Part shown: positions 29,839 through 38,324 of the stretch, one piece after another
Position numbering within the stretch: position 1 is the first letter of the stretch
Layout: the number at the start of each line of letters is the position of its first letter
Source: an uncultured Oscillospiraceae bacterium
Lineage (GTDB): Bacteria; Bacillota; Clostridia; Oscillospirales; Ruminococcaceae
Reading direction: 5' to 3'
DNA length: 64,000 nt
Assembly (NCBI GenBank): GCA_910587465.1
Contig: CAJUMS010000001.1
Coordinates: forward strand, 7,651-71,650
Translations under genes and position numbers: made by a program
The notes under the pieces: model-generated
The model's database searches: none
Told to the model about the DNA's origin: nothing
What the model saw: the letters and a program-made list of their open reading frames with translations, nothing else

Positions 29839-30999
29839 TTATACTACCCTGAAACAATCGGAATTGAAATCCCAATCGCGCCATGAGGTCACCGCCGCGG
29901 GGAGCGCGATGATCTGAAGCGTGCTGTTTTCGGGGAGATATTCTTCGGGTATCCTGTATCGGTAATACAGACCCTTTTCCGGGGAGTACCCCTCAAGGCA
30001 GAACGGGGCTCCGCTGTCAAAAACATTTACGGGCTTTCCGTTTACCAGCGCTATAATGTAGTGCGGATTAGGCGCGATATAGTCTTCGTCGGACGTATCG
30101 TCGCCGCCGAACAACGCGCCGAGCGACGCGAAGAAATAGGCGCTGTCGGCGGGAATATCACGCTCCGTGTTTTCATAGGGATTACGTGGAGCAGCGTCGG
30201 GGTCGCTTGTGACGGTCACAAAATTCAAGCTCGGCTCGGCGGTATCGACCTCGATAAAGTCATCTGTTCCAAGGATTGTTTCGGGAACGGCGTTTATGCC
30301 GTATATGTTGCCTGCGGTCTCGATAAGACAATGCTGCCGCTCGGCGTCGCCCGGGAAGAATATGCACACAACCGAGATCGCGTTCACATCCGCGCTTGCC
30401 TCAAACGAGATTGGCAGGGAGTAGTCGGTCTCGGGAACAATGGTAAAATCACGGAAGGACGATTCGTTGCTCCTGTATTTGAAATGTATCGGCTGACCGT
30501 CGGCGAAAAAGTACATACGCGCGGGTATACGCGTATCGAACGAGCCGTCCGAAAGTCGAACCGAGAAAGCGAATACGGCATCAACCGTCTCGGGCTCTGC
30601 GACCGCAAACGCGCGGTAATAGTCCTCCTTGGGCAGATCGAGTTCAACGCTGTGATGCGGAAAGCTCAGGTGGCTGCTCATCACCGACAGCTTCTGATCG
30701 GAGGGGGAGATGGGGGCGCTGCTGTCCTCGGGGGACGTTCCGTTTGCCGCGTCCGCGGAAACGCTGTTATCGGACTGAACGGGGGAGCTTGGGTTCATCA
30801 GTGCAAACTGACCGCTGCTTATGAACGAAGAGATCAGCAAGACTGCCGCTATTGCTATCGCCATGCATGCTGCCATCGTTGAAAGCGTGTTGAATATGCG
30901 TTGTCTGCTGATACGGCATCCGCGCTGATCGCGCCGGGCTTCTTCGAGAAATTTGTCGTCAATCTTATGGAACAGCTCCAGAAAATCCCTGTCGGTCAT
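29839..30999 (-). CDS. anti-sigma-like membrane protein
   Basis: The 386-residue protein has an N-terminal cytoplasmic helix region (DRDFLELFHKIDDKFLEEAR), a TM helix at about 38-58 (MAACMAIAIAAVLLISSFIS), a Ser/Pro-rich linker and a large external beta-rich domain of about 280 residues. This is the layout of transmembrane anti-sigma factors that hold an ECF sigma at the membrane. Its ATG overlaps the sigma gene stop by four bases, a typical arrangement for such pairs. A lipoprotein gene follows 36 bases later. The sensor domain has no family I can name. Confidence 0.8.
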   Translation of the reverse strand: MTDRDFLELFHKIDDKFLEEARRDQRGCRISRQRIFNTLSTMAACMAIAIAAVLLISSFISSGQFALMNPSSPVQSDNSVSADAANGTSPEDSSAPISPSDQKLSVMSSHLSFPHHSVELDLPKEDYYRAFAVAEPETVDAVFAFSVRLSDGSFDTRIPARMYFFADGQPIHFKYRSNESSFRDFTIVPETDYSLPISFEASADVNAISVVCIFFPGDAERQHCLIETAGNIYGINAVPETILGTDDFIEVDTAEPSLNFVTVTSDPDAAPRNPYENTERDIPADSAYFFASLGALFGGDDTSDEDYIAPNPHYIIALVNGKPVNVFDSGAPFCLEGYSPEKGLYYRYRIPEEYLPENSTLQIIALPAAVTSWRDWDFNSDCFRVV

Positions 31000-31556
31000 A
31001 TTTCAAAACCTCTCTTTCTTAAATATTCTTTGAGCGCTTTTCGAGTTCTGGCGAGCGATACTATAATGCTGTGCTCCCTGATCCCGTACATATCCGCAAG
31101 CTCCGCCGTGCTGTAAAAGTACCAGTAGCGGTTTACGAACATTCGCCGCTTTTCGCCCGAAAGCGACGAGAGAAAGCCGTTTATCGCCGCGAGCAGCTCA
31201 CGGGTCTCCGCGCCGCTTTCGACCGAGCTGCCGTTCGAAACCAAATCGCCAAGCTCGTCAAACGATATTGGGATATCGCCTCTGCCGCGCTTTTCGGCGT
31301 GATATACGTCATAGATATCGAGCGCGGTATTTTTGGCGATCTTAGCGACGAATGCGGCAAGCGATTTCGGCTCGTAGGGAGGGATAGAGTTCCACACCTT
31401 AAGGTAAGCGTCGTTGACGCTTTCCTCGACATCTGTGCGGCTTTTAAGGATATTTTCGGCAATGGAGCGGCACAGCCTTTCGTACTTGATTTGAAGCTCG
31501 TTCAGCGCCCGTTCGTAGCGCCGTAGAAAAAGTTGTACTATTTCATTGTCGTCCAT
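30996..31556 (-). CDS. ECF-type RNA polymerase sigma factor
   Basis: The 186-residue sigma factor shows region 2 (VEESVNDAYLKVWNSIPPYE, FVAKIAKNTALDIYDVYHAE) and region 4 (GEKRRMFVNRYWYFYSTAEL, IREHSIIVSLARTRKALKEY). The N-terminus MDDNEIVQLFLRRYERALNE resembles the decayed sigma gene at 44.0 kb, so the two are paralogues. GGAGGTGA precedes the ATG. A TGTGAC-17-CGTC promoter-like element lies about 40 bases upstream and is repeated at another sigma gene, suggesting ECF-type autoregulation. Confidence 0.92.
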   Translation of the reverse strand: MDDNEIVQLFLRRYERALNELQIKYERLCRSIAENILKSRTDVEESVNDAYLKVWNSIPPYEPKSLAAFVAKIAKNTALDIYDVYHAEKRGRGDIPISFDELGDLVSNGSSVESGAETRELLAAINGFLSSLSGEKRRMFVNRYWYFYSTAELADMYGIREHSIIVSLARTRKALKEYLRKRGFEI

Positions 31557-31591
31557 TTCCTCACCTCCGTTTTTTCCTCTCTATACATTAA

Positions 31592-31618
31592 GACGGGAAA
31601 ATTTTTCCTTAGGTCACA
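31592..31618 (-). promoter_or_regulatory. candidate ECF-type promoter
   Basis: Minus strand TGTGAC (31618-31613), 17 bases, CGTC (31595-31592) followed by TTAA. The same TGTGAC-17-(C/T)GTCTTA layout precedes the sigma gene at 57430. Confidence 0.5.
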
Positions 31619-31682
31619 GATTATTAAATATTTTTAAAATTATTTTATCTTTTTATAATATCGTATGTAAATGCCCGAATAA

Positions 31683-31710
31683 TTGATCGTCCATGAAAGT
31701 AAACTATTAT
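31683..31710 (+). promoter_or_regulatory. candidate promoter of the hydrolase gene
   Basis: TTGATC (31683-31688), 16 bases, TATTAT (31705-31710). A TATAAT at 31654 without a good -35 is an alternative. Confidence 0.35.
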
Positions 31711-31747
31711 CGGTAAACGAATAATGATTCTGATAGGAGGGGATTTT

Positions 31748-32722
31748 ATGTGTACAGCTATCAGCTTTGCAAAGAAGGACTTTTATTTCGGCAGAACTCT
31801 GGACTATGATTTTTCCTATGGCGAAAGGGTCACCGTGACGCCGCGGCGATTCTGCTTTGACTTCGGCGCGGCAGGCAAGTTTACGGAACATTACGCTATG
31901 ATCGGAATGGCGCACGTTGCGGACGGATATCCGCTGTATTATGACTGCGTGAATGAAAAAGGGCTTGGAATGGCGGGGTTGAATTTCGTTGGTACTGCGC
32001 GTTACAGCGAGCCTGTTGATGGGAAACTCAATCTCGCTCCGCACGAGTTTATACCGTTTATAACAGGGCAGTGCTGCAACCTGGACGAAGCAAGAAAACT
32101 GCTGGATAAGATAAATCTTGTCAACAGGGCATTTTCAGATGCGTATCCTACCGCAGAGCTGCACTGGATAATCGCGGACAAATCGGGCGCGGTGGTCGTT
32201 GAATCGACGGAGAGCGGATTTCATGTTTACGAGAATCCGGTCGGCGTGCTCGCCAACAATCCCGAATTCCCGCAGCAGATGTTACAGCTTAATAACTATA
32301 TGTGCCTTTCGGCAAAAGAGCCGCAGAATCGGTTTTGCAGCTCGCTGCCGCTTAAACCGTACAGCCGCGGAATGGGTGCAATTGGGTTGCCGGGGGATAT
32401 TTCGTCCGAGTCGCGGTTTGTCCGCGCGGCTTTTGTTAAGAACAACTCCGTGTGTGGAGACGCGGAATGTGAGAGCGTTTCGCAGTTTTTCCACATTATC
32501 GGCTCTGTGGAGAATGTACAGGGCTGCTGCCAGCTTACCGACGGGAAATATCAGATAACGTGGTATACCTGCTGCTGCAATTGCAACAAGGGCATTTACT
32601 ACTACACCACCTATGAAAATCATCAGATAACCGCAGTCGATATGCATCACGAAAACCTCAACTCGTGCAGACTTGCTACTTATCTGCCGATGAATTCGGA
32701 GCAGATCAAACGACAAAATTAA
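31748..32722 (+). CDS. choloylglycine hydrolase family (bile-salt-hydrolase-like)
   Basis: The ATG at 31748 follows AGGAGGGG and puts Cys at position 2, the N-terminal nucleophile exposed after Met removal; the in-frame upstream start would lose this. The 324-residue Ntn-hydrolase has the family landmarks: MCTAISF, Arg16 and Asp19 in GRTLDYDF, EKGLGMAGLNF, ANNPEF and SRFVRAAF carrying the C-terminal Arg. These correspond to Cys2, Arg18, Asp21, the Asn residues and Arg228 of characterised bile salt hydrolases. Deconjugation of bile salts is likely, though penicillin-V or N-acyl-homoserine-lactone acylase activity cannot be excluded by sequence alone. No signal peptide; monocistronic. Confidence 0.87.
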   Translation: MCTAISFAKKDFYFGRTLDYDFSYGERVTVTPRRFCFDFGAAGKFTEHYAMIGMAHVADGYPLYYDCVNEKGLGMAGLNFVGTARYSEPVDGKLNLAPHEFIPFITGQCCNLDEARKLLDKINLVNRAFSDAYPTAELHWIIADKSGAVVVESTESGFHVYENPVGVLANNPEFPQQMLQLNNYMCLSAKEPQNRFCSSLPLKPYSRGMGAIGLPGDISSESRFVRAAFVKNNSVCGDAECESVSQFFHIIGSVENVQGCCQLTDGKYQITWYTCCCNCNKGIYYYTTYENHQITAVDMHHENLNSCRLATYLPMNSEQIKRQN

Positions 32723-32760
32723 AAATAAATGCCGTGCTTTTGCAGCACGGCATTTATTTT
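32722..32760. terminator. bidirectional terminator
   Basis: AAAATAAATGCCGTGC (32722-32737) pairs with GCACGGCATTTATTTT (32745-32760), a perfect 16-bp stem between the convergent hydrolase and GH130 genes. Confidence 0.92.
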
Positions 32761-32780
32761 ATTTTTTTACAAAAGAGGAT

Positions 32781-33773
32781 TTAGTTGGAGTGAGCCTTAA
32801 CGTACTCAACTACCTCTTCGGCATAGCAGAACGCCATCGAAACGACGGTATCTGCGCAGCCGTAGTAGATCGCGATCCTGCCCGTATCCTTGTCACAGAG
32901 TGCTGCGCAGGGGAACGTTACGTTCTGAACGTCGCCTACACATTCGTAGTACTCGCGAGGATTGATGAGGTACTCCTTGCAGCGGTACTTGACCTTCCAC
33001 GGCTGATCCTTGTCGAGAATGCAAGCACCGAAGCTGTATACAAAGCCGTTGCAGCTCTCGAGAACGCCGTGGTAAAATACCAGCCAGCCCTCGGAGGTCT
33101 CGATCGGGATAGGACCCGCGCCGATCTTCTTGGACTCCCAGCCCTTGTCGGGAGCCATTACGTGTCTGTGCTTGCCCCAGTACATCATATCCTTGGAGTG
33201 TGACAGGTACATATCGCCGAACGGAGTGTGACCGCTGTCGGACGGACGGGAGAACAAAACGTACTCGCCGTTGATCTTTCTCGGGAACAGCACGCCGTTT
33301 CTGTTGAACGGCAAAAACGCGTTCTCGCACTGGTGGAACTCCTTAAAGTCCTTTGTCCAGCCCACACCGATAGTGGGCTTCCAACCGTATGCGTTGCACC
33401 AAGTGATCCAGTATCTGTCTTCGATCCATACGCAACGCGGATCGTAGCCGTACTGCCACGGGTTAGCTTCCTTGGTAAGCGGGTCGTCGTTGATCCACTC
33501 TACCTTTTCGGGGTTGATGTTCCAATGGATACCGTCATCGGAGAAGCCCGCGTGGATAGCCATGTTTCTTTCCTTATCGTCAACACGAAAAACGCCCGCG
33601 AACTTGCCCTCAAAAGGAACGACAGCGGAATTGAAGATAGAGTTGCTGTTCGGCAGCAGATCGCGCGGAATAATCGGATTTGCGTCATAACGCCAAACAA
33701 CGTCTTTACACCCCTCGGGGCGGTCCTGCCAGGGCATATTCGGAATGCTCTGACCAATGATTTCTAAGCTCAT
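32781..33773 (-). CDS. GH130 mannoside phosphorylase
   Basis: The ATG at 33773 has AGAGGTG upstream, giving 330 residues. It is a GH130 five-bladed beta-propeller: WRYDANPIIPRD near the start, catalytic-acid region FNSAVVPFEGKFAGVFRVDD, phosphate-binding YGYDPRCVWIEDRYWITW and GPIPIETSEGWLVFYHGV. GH130 enzymes phosphorolyse beta-1,4- or beta-1,2-mannosides such as mannosyl-glucose or mannooligosaccharides, saving ATP. No signal peptide, so it acts on imported oligosaccharide. The exact linkage is not readable from sequence alone. Own promoter at 33867-33839; monocistronic here. Confidence 0.92.
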   Translation of the reverse strand: MSLEIIGQSIPNMPWQDRPEGCKDVVWRYDANPIIPRDLLPNSNSIFNSAVVPFEGKFAGVFRVDDKERNMAIHAGFSDDGIHWNINPEKVEWINDDPLTKEANPWQYGYDPRCVWIEDRYWITWCNAYGWKPTIGVGWTKDFKEFHQCENAFLPFNRNGVLFPRKINGEYVLFSRPSDSGHTPFGDMYLSHSKDMMYWGKHRHVMAPDKGWESKKIGAGPIPIETSEGWLVFYHGVLESCNGFVYSFGACILDKDQPWKVKYRCKEYLINPREYYECVGDVQNVTFPCAALCDKDTGRIAIYYGCADTVVSMAFCYAEEVVEYVKAHSN

Positions 33774-33838
33774 GTTAAGCACCTCTCTGGAAATATTTTT
33801 CGCGGTATACTAATTTTAAATTAAAATACCTTACCAAC

Positions 33839-33867
33839 AGTATAACAAATTGTAATCGTTTTTTCAA
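33839..33867 (-). promoter_or_regulatory. sigma-A promoter of the GH130 gene
   Basis: Minus strand TTGAAA (33867-33862), 17 bases, TATACT (33844-33839). Upstream the sequence is AT-rich with TTGG...CCAA, possibly an operator. Confidence 0.75.
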
Positions 33868-34030
33868 TAGTCTTTTTGGCTAAATATTTCCAACGCTTTT
33901 AGTATATATTGCCTTAATGAACATACTATACTGTTGCTTAAATTATTTATTACCATTAGTTTGCGTATTATTATGACGTTAAGTAAACATCCTGTTAATA
34001 TTAACGTTATAGAGTTGGGGAACAATCAAC

Positions 34031-34067
34031 AAAAATACCGCCGTTCCGTTGGGGAGGCGGTATTTTT
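34031..34067 (-). terminator. terminator of the MarR-ABC operon
   Basis: AAAAATACCGCC (34031-34042) pairs with GGCGGTATTTTT (34056-34067), a perfect 12-bp stem directly after the ABC gene on the minus strand. Confidence 0.9.
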
Positions 34068-34071
34068 ACGT

Positions 34072-36855
34072 TTATTCTGTGCGGAGTGCCTCTACGGGGT
34101 CCTTCTTCGCGGCTACGCCCGCGGGGAACAGTCCCGCTATCAGCGTAAGCAGCATGCTTATTATAATAAGTATCACGCCGCCCTGCCACGGGAGCTTTGC
34201 CATATTCGGGATATCGGTGACGTACTCTATTATAATGTTTATGGGAATATTCAGCAGCAGCGTCACGACTATTCCGATAACGCCCGCCGCAAAGCCGACT
34301 ATCAGCGTTTCGGCGTTGAACACGTTGGAAACGTCGCCCTTTGACGCGCCCATTGCACGGAGGATACCGATCTCCTTAGTGCGCTCGAGAACGGATATAT
34401 ACGTGATTATGCCGATCATTATCGACGATACCACGAGCGAAATAGCTACAAACGCGATAAGTATATACGAGATAGCGTCAATAGTATCGGAAACAGAGGA
34501 GATCATCATTCCGACATAGTCAGTGTAGTTGATGACATCGCTCTCCTTGCCCTCGGACGCTTTCTTGCTGTTATAATCGGAGATAAGATCGGTGATACGT
34601 TCCTTGCTCTCAAAGTCCTTGGCATAGATCGACACCCTGTTCGGGGTAAGCAGATCGGCGACACCAAGTATCTGAAGATTGCCGTCGTAGGTCGCCTCGG
34701 TGGTCTCGGGGGTTTTTGTCATTTCCTCGAGCTGCTGCATCTGCTCGGCGGTGATAACGCTCATAAACGCGGCGGTTATCTTTGTCTGCTCCGCCATCTC
34801 GAATATCGCGCCTTGCTGCTGCTCGGGAGGGAGCTGCATAAGTTGCGTCTGCTGCTCGGGTGTGAGGGTCGTGATAATGTTCTGCGACATCTGCATGACC
34901 TGTTCCTCGGTCATAAAGCTCATAAGCTGCTGCATAGCCTCGTCACGGGACATGGGCTCCTCGGGCTTTTCGTCTTTTTTTGGGAATTCGATACCCGTGA
35001 ATACGTCGACATCGGGGTTATCTTGCTGCTTTTTCACGAGAGCGCTCTCGTTGGTCTTGGTTATCATATGCTCTGTGAGCGCGGAGGTGTAGCCGATACC
35101 GCCCGTCGATGAGGTGGAGATCAGGCTGTCGCCGTTCGGACGGATAACGCCTACTACTTTGAGCTCCTCGCCGTTTTCGAGAGCCTTTGACATAAACTCC
35201 TCATCGGAGCTCATATTGTCGTAGCCGCCGTCCTCGTTCTCTTGAAACAGCTCGGGAGCGGTGACAAGCCTGAAACTCAGATCCATAAGCTCTTCATAAG
35301 TAAAGCTGAGATCTCCTGTGTTAAGATCGAAGGTCTCTCCAGCAATAACGTGACTCATCATTTCGCCAAGCTCCGCCTGGTCGCGAAGTCCGAGCGTATA
35401 CAGCGTAAGGTTTGACAGCTCGTTATGCTCGCTGATGATGACTACAAGCTCGTCGTAGTTTTCGGGAAGTCTGCCGGCTACTACCTCGTACTGGTCGGCA
35501 GTCATCTTGTTGGAGATAAGCTCCTGGAAAACGTTTCCGCGCGACGTCATATCGTTGCCGCCCATAAACGTCGAAGCCATGCCCATCATATCCTCCATGC
35601 CTGACGCCATTCCCTCGCCGAACATAGCCTGCATTGTCGTGGACGGGTTCACGCGGACTATCTCGTCGTTTACACCGCGCGTGTACACGTACAGATTTGA
35701 GTTATATGAATACTTTATCTCGCTTATGCTGTCTTTAATATTGTCGGGGTTGCTGTCAATATAATCCATAAAATCGTTGAGGTTGTTCTCCTGTATCTCG
35801 GAGAGCAGTGATTTCATCATTTCGGTGGACATATCGTTGGTGTATACGCGATCGGGCTCGCGTTCCTCGTCAAGAGCCGCATCGTGAATATCGAGCATTG
35901 AGGTCATAAGTCCCGAATAGTTTACCGTTTCGCGCTCCAGTTCAACGGGATAAGAAGCGAGAGTAGAACGTTCAACGCCGTCAATATATGCCTGAACGCC
36001 GTGCGAAAGCGACAGTATCAGCGCGATACCGATAATTCCGATACTTCCCGCGAATGATGTAAGGAATGTTCTGCCCTTTTTAGTAAGCAGATTATTACGC
36101 GAGAGCGCCAGCGCCGTTCCAAACGACATTGAGGTTTTCTTGCCGCTTTTTTTCGGGGCGGCTTTGCTTTCGGCGATCTCATACGGATCGGAATCGCTTT
36201 TGATCTTTCCATCCACCAAGCGGACTATACGGGTCGCGTAATCGTTGGCAAGATCGGGGTTGTGCGTTACCATTATTACAAGGCGGTCTTTGGCGATCTC
36301 CTTTACAAGCTCCATTATCTGCACGGATGTCTCGCTGTCAAGGGCGCCCGTAGGCTCGTCGGCGAGAAGTATCTCCGGATCGTTCACGAGTGCGCGAGCT
36401 ATTGCTACACGCTGCATCTGACCGCCCGACATCTGATTCGGGCGCTTGTTGAGCTGATCTCCCAAGCCTACCTTCTCAAGCGCCTCCTTTGCGCGCTGAC
36501 GGCGTTCCGCTTTGGACACTCCCGATAACGTAAGCGCAAGCTCAACGTTCGACAAAACCGTCTGATGCGGTATCAGGTTGTAGCTCTGGAAAATGAAGCC
36601 TACCGAGTGGTTGCGGTATGTATCCCAATCCCTGTCCTTGTACTGCTTGGTGGAACGCCCGTTTATCACGAGGTCTCCGGTGGTGTACTGATCCAAACCG
36701 CCGATGATGTTCAGCAGCGTGGTCTTGCCGCAGCCCGAATGTCCGAGCACCGCGACAAGCTCGCAGTCGCGGAAACTTATCGACACGTCGCGCAGAGCGT
36801 GAACTTTATCGCCGCCCGTATCGTAGTCCTTTGTTATGTTTTTGATCTCAAGCAT
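34072..36855 (-). CDS. fused ABC exporter, ATPase plus FtsX-type permease
   Basis: The 927-residue protein fuses a MacB-like ATPase (1-225; Walker A GHSGCGKTT at 38-46, signature MSGGQMQR, Walker B ILLADEP, His in MVTHNPD) to an FtsX-type permease (about 240-927). The permease has one TM helix at about 265-288, a long external domain and three C-terminal helices (SYILIAFVAISLVVSSIMIG). Within the external part is a Met/Gln-rich, partly coiled stretch (MSFMTEEQVMQMSQN, LMQLPPEQQQGAIFE). The upstream MarR gene overlaps it by 22 bases. Such fused transporters export antimicrobial peptides or lipids; the MarR partner suggests an induced resistance pump. Confidence 0.9.
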   Translation of the reverse strand: MLEIKNITKDYDTGGDKVHALRDVSISFRDCELVAVLGHSGCGKTTLLNIIGGLDQYTTGDLVINGRSTKQYKDRDWDTYRNHSVGFIFQSYNLIPHQTVLSNVELALTLSGVSKAERRQRAKEALEKVGLGDQLNKRPNQMSGGQMQRVAIARALVNDPEILLADEPTGALDSETSVQIMELVKEIAKDRLVIMVTHNPDLANDYATRIVRLVDGKIKSDSDPYEIAESKAAPKKSGKKTSMSFGTALALSRNNLLTKKGRTFLTSFAGSIGIIGIALILSLSHGVQAYIDGVERSTLASYPVELERETVNYSGLMTSMLDIHDAALDEEREPDRVYTNDMSTEMMKSLLSEIQENNLNDFMDYIDSNPDNIKDSISEIKYSYNSNLYVYTRGVNDEIVRVNPSTTMQAMFGEGMASGMEDMMGMASTFMGGNDMTSRGNVFQELISNKMTADQYEVVAGRLPENYDELVVIISEHNELSNLTLYTLGLRDQAELGEMMSHVIAGETFDLNTGDLSFTYEELMDLSFRLVTAPELFQENEDGGYDNMSSDEEFMSKALENGEELKVVGVIRPNGDSLISTSSTGGIGYTSALTEHMITKTNESALVKKQQDNPDVDVFTGIEFPKKDEKPEEPMSRDEAMQQLMSFMTEEQVMQMSQNIITTLTPEQQTQLMQLPPEQQQGAIFEMAEQTKITAAFMSVITAEQMQQLEEMTKTPETTEATYDGNLQILGVADLLTPNRVSIYAKDFESKERITDLISDYNSKKASEGKESDVINYTDYVGMMISSVSDTIDAISYILIAFVAISLVVSSIMIGIITYISVLERTKEIGILRAMGASKGDVSNVFNAETLIVGFAAGVIGIVVTLLLNIPINIIIEYVTDIPNMAKLPWQGGVILIIISMLLTLIAGLFPAGVAAKKDPVEALRTE

Positions 36856-37370
36856 TTATCTGTTCTCCTTTCCGATAAAACGGCATTGGAAATAGCGTTC
36901 ACAAATCTGCCGTGAAGCTCTATCATCATCTTTATCTCCTCGTCCGAGAAATCGCACATTGCTTTATCAATCAACGAGAAGATATGTCTGAGCACTTTTT
37001 TCAACTCGTTCTCGCCCGCTTGCGTGACCTTTATCCGCACGGTACGGCGGTCATTCGGGTCGGAATACCGTTCTACATAACCCTTTTGCGTCAGCGATCT
37101 AAGAGTTCGCGACACCGATGACATCTGTGCGCCGAGATGTTTTGCCGCCTGCGCGACGGTGATATTCTCGCCGTTATGTTCCGAGGTATAATTCAGCGCG
37201 CAATACACGAGAACTATCTCCGACTGGCTTGCGCAGCCGTATGAAGTAATAGCGTGACATAACACCATAAGCCGCTGCATATCGCCAAGCAGCCTCCCAT
37301 ACAGTTCACTTGGGATACGTTTTTCGTCAAGTATTTCGCTACTGTTAAGCAGATTCGCCAGATATTTCAT
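36834..37370 (-). CDS. MarR-family transcriptional regulator
   Basis: The 178-residue protein has the MarR winged helix: recognition region VAQAAKHLGAQMSSVSRTLR and wing YVERYSDPNDRRTVRIKVT, with the conserved D-x-R-DRR motif, and flanking dimer helices. It probably represses its own operon, in which it overlaps the ABC exporter by 22 bases. A near-perfect inverted repeat lies over the -10 of the operon promoter (37392-37422). An inducing ligand cannot be read from the sequence. Confidence 0.93.
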   Translation of the reverse strand: MKYLANLLNSSEILDEKRIPSELYGRLLGDMQRLMVLCHAITSYGCASQSEIVLVYCALNYTSEHNGENITVAQAAKHLGAQMSSVSRTLRSLTQKGYVERYSDPNDRRTVRIKVTQAGENELKKVLRHIFSLIDKAMCDFSDEEIKMMIELHGRFVNAISNAVLSERRTDKCLRSKT

Positions 37371-37391
37371 ATTACCACCACCATTGATTTA

Positions 37392-37435
37392 TTAACAACT
37401 GTTATTATTTTACAGCCGTTAAGCAATTTTGTCAA
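37392..37435 (-). promoter_or_regulatory. MarR-ABC operon promoter and operator
   Basis: Minus strand TTGACA (37435-37430), 17 bases, TAAAAT (37412-37407). TTAACAACTGT (37392-37402) and ACAGCCGTTAA (37412-37422) form an inverted repeat matching at 9 of 11 positions and covering the -10, the expected place for a MarR operator. Confidence 0.75.
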
Positions 37436-37525
37436 TAGTGTACAGCTATTTTCGGCAAATTGTATAAAAATACCGAACCTGCAAACACTATTTTAATATC
37501 TTAAAATGAAAGTTTGGTGAAATTC

Positions 37526-37903
37526 ATGAAAAAGCATTGGGGAGCATTTCGCATAACAGAGACGATAATGCTTTCGGGGACTTTGGCGGCCGCTTTAACG
37601 CTTGCCGAGCTGTATTGGCCGCTCTCCGTGCTTGCGGGAGCGTTGGGGGGTATCGGCGCGGCGGCGTATTGGCTGCATTTCCGTTCGCTGAAGTATTCGC
37701 TTGAGGACGGACGTATAGTCATATGTAAGGGTATTCTGGTGCGTTCGCGGAGGGAGATACCTATCGAAAGTATACTTATGGTACAGTCTACGGAGCTTTT
37801 CGGAAGGACGCAGTACACCTCGCTGTGCACTGCGGGCGGCAAGACGGTGCTTTTTTGTGAGCTAGATTTTCCCGAGATAAGCAGTAAAATGGAGCTAAAA
37901 TGA
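37526..37903 (+). CDS. PH-like (bPH2/YdbT-type) membrane protein
   Basis: The protein is 125 residues from the ATG at 37526. Two TM helices lie near 10-30 and 34-50 (ETIMLSGTLAAALTLAEL, PLSVLAGALGGIGAAAYW), followed by a bacterial PH domain: LKYSLEDGRIVICKGILVRS, then REIPIESILMVQSTELFGRT. The 'I....I..V........R' pattern is typical of bPH2 (DUF304) proteins found in the membrane. Function unknown; PH domains here probably mediate protein contacts. A weak ribosome site (GGTGAAATTC) precedes it. Divergent from the MarR gene, with no terminator seen on its 3' side. Confidence 0.75.
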   Translation: MKKHWGAFRITETIMLSGTLAAALTLAELYWPLSVLAGALGGIGAAAYWLHFRSLKYSLEDGRIVICKGILVRSRREIPIESILMVQSTELFGRTQYTSLCTAGGKTVLFCELDFPEISSKMELK

Positions 37904-38015
37904 TTACAATTTCGTTGTGCGGGAGTTTTTTTTAACTCTTTCAACAGGGTTTTCAACAGTGAGTATTTTTTTTATTATGGAAAAACGGCATTAAAACAAG
38001 CTTTGTTAAAAAAAT

Positions 38016-38042
38016 AACCCGCCGTTTCATTTTAGGCGGGTT
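38016..38042 (-). terminator. terminator of the small Cys-ending protein gene
   Basis: AACCCGCC/GGCGGGTT, an 8-bp stem; on the minus strand it is followed by ATTTTTTT. Confidence 0.75.
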
Positions 38043-38065
38043 GGGGGAATATCGGTAAAAACGGC

Positions 38066-38263
38066 TTAACAACCGTCGTTTTTGGCATCAGAGATCGCAT
38101 TTGGTAAAAAATCGTATAACTCATTGTAATTTTGCAGTTCGTTGTCGTTTGTCACAGCCGCGGGGATAAGCCCCGTGCAGTCAGTGCCGCTCGACGCTTT
38201 GAAGTCATCGCTGTCGAACTCGCCGAGGTGGTTTACATCTATGTCTGGGGGGTATGGGTACAT
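38066..38263 (-). CDS. 65-residue acidic peptide with a C-terminal Cys
   Basis: A small protein of 65 residues with a strong ribosome site (AAAGGAGTTG) and a dedicated terminator, so it is very likely expressed. It starts MYPYPPDIDVNHLGEF, is acidic and hydrophilic, contains one internal Cys in SGTDCTGLIP and ends DAKNDGC. No signal peptide or TM helix. A peptide with a dispensable leader and a Cys-rich or Cys-ending core can be a RiPP precursor, but no modification enzyme is encoded nearby, and a small regulatory or spore-related protein is equally possible. The 77-bp repeat copy B lies about 60 bases upstream. Confidence 0.6.
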   Translation of the reverse strand: MYPYPPDIDVNHLGEFDSDDFKASSGTDCTGLIPAAVTNDNELQNYNELYDFLPNAISDAKNDGC

Positions 38264-38324
38264 GGTATCAACTCCTTTTTGTTTTTAGTTTGTGCGGAAT
38301 AGATGAAGGTTATTCGTTAGGGAG

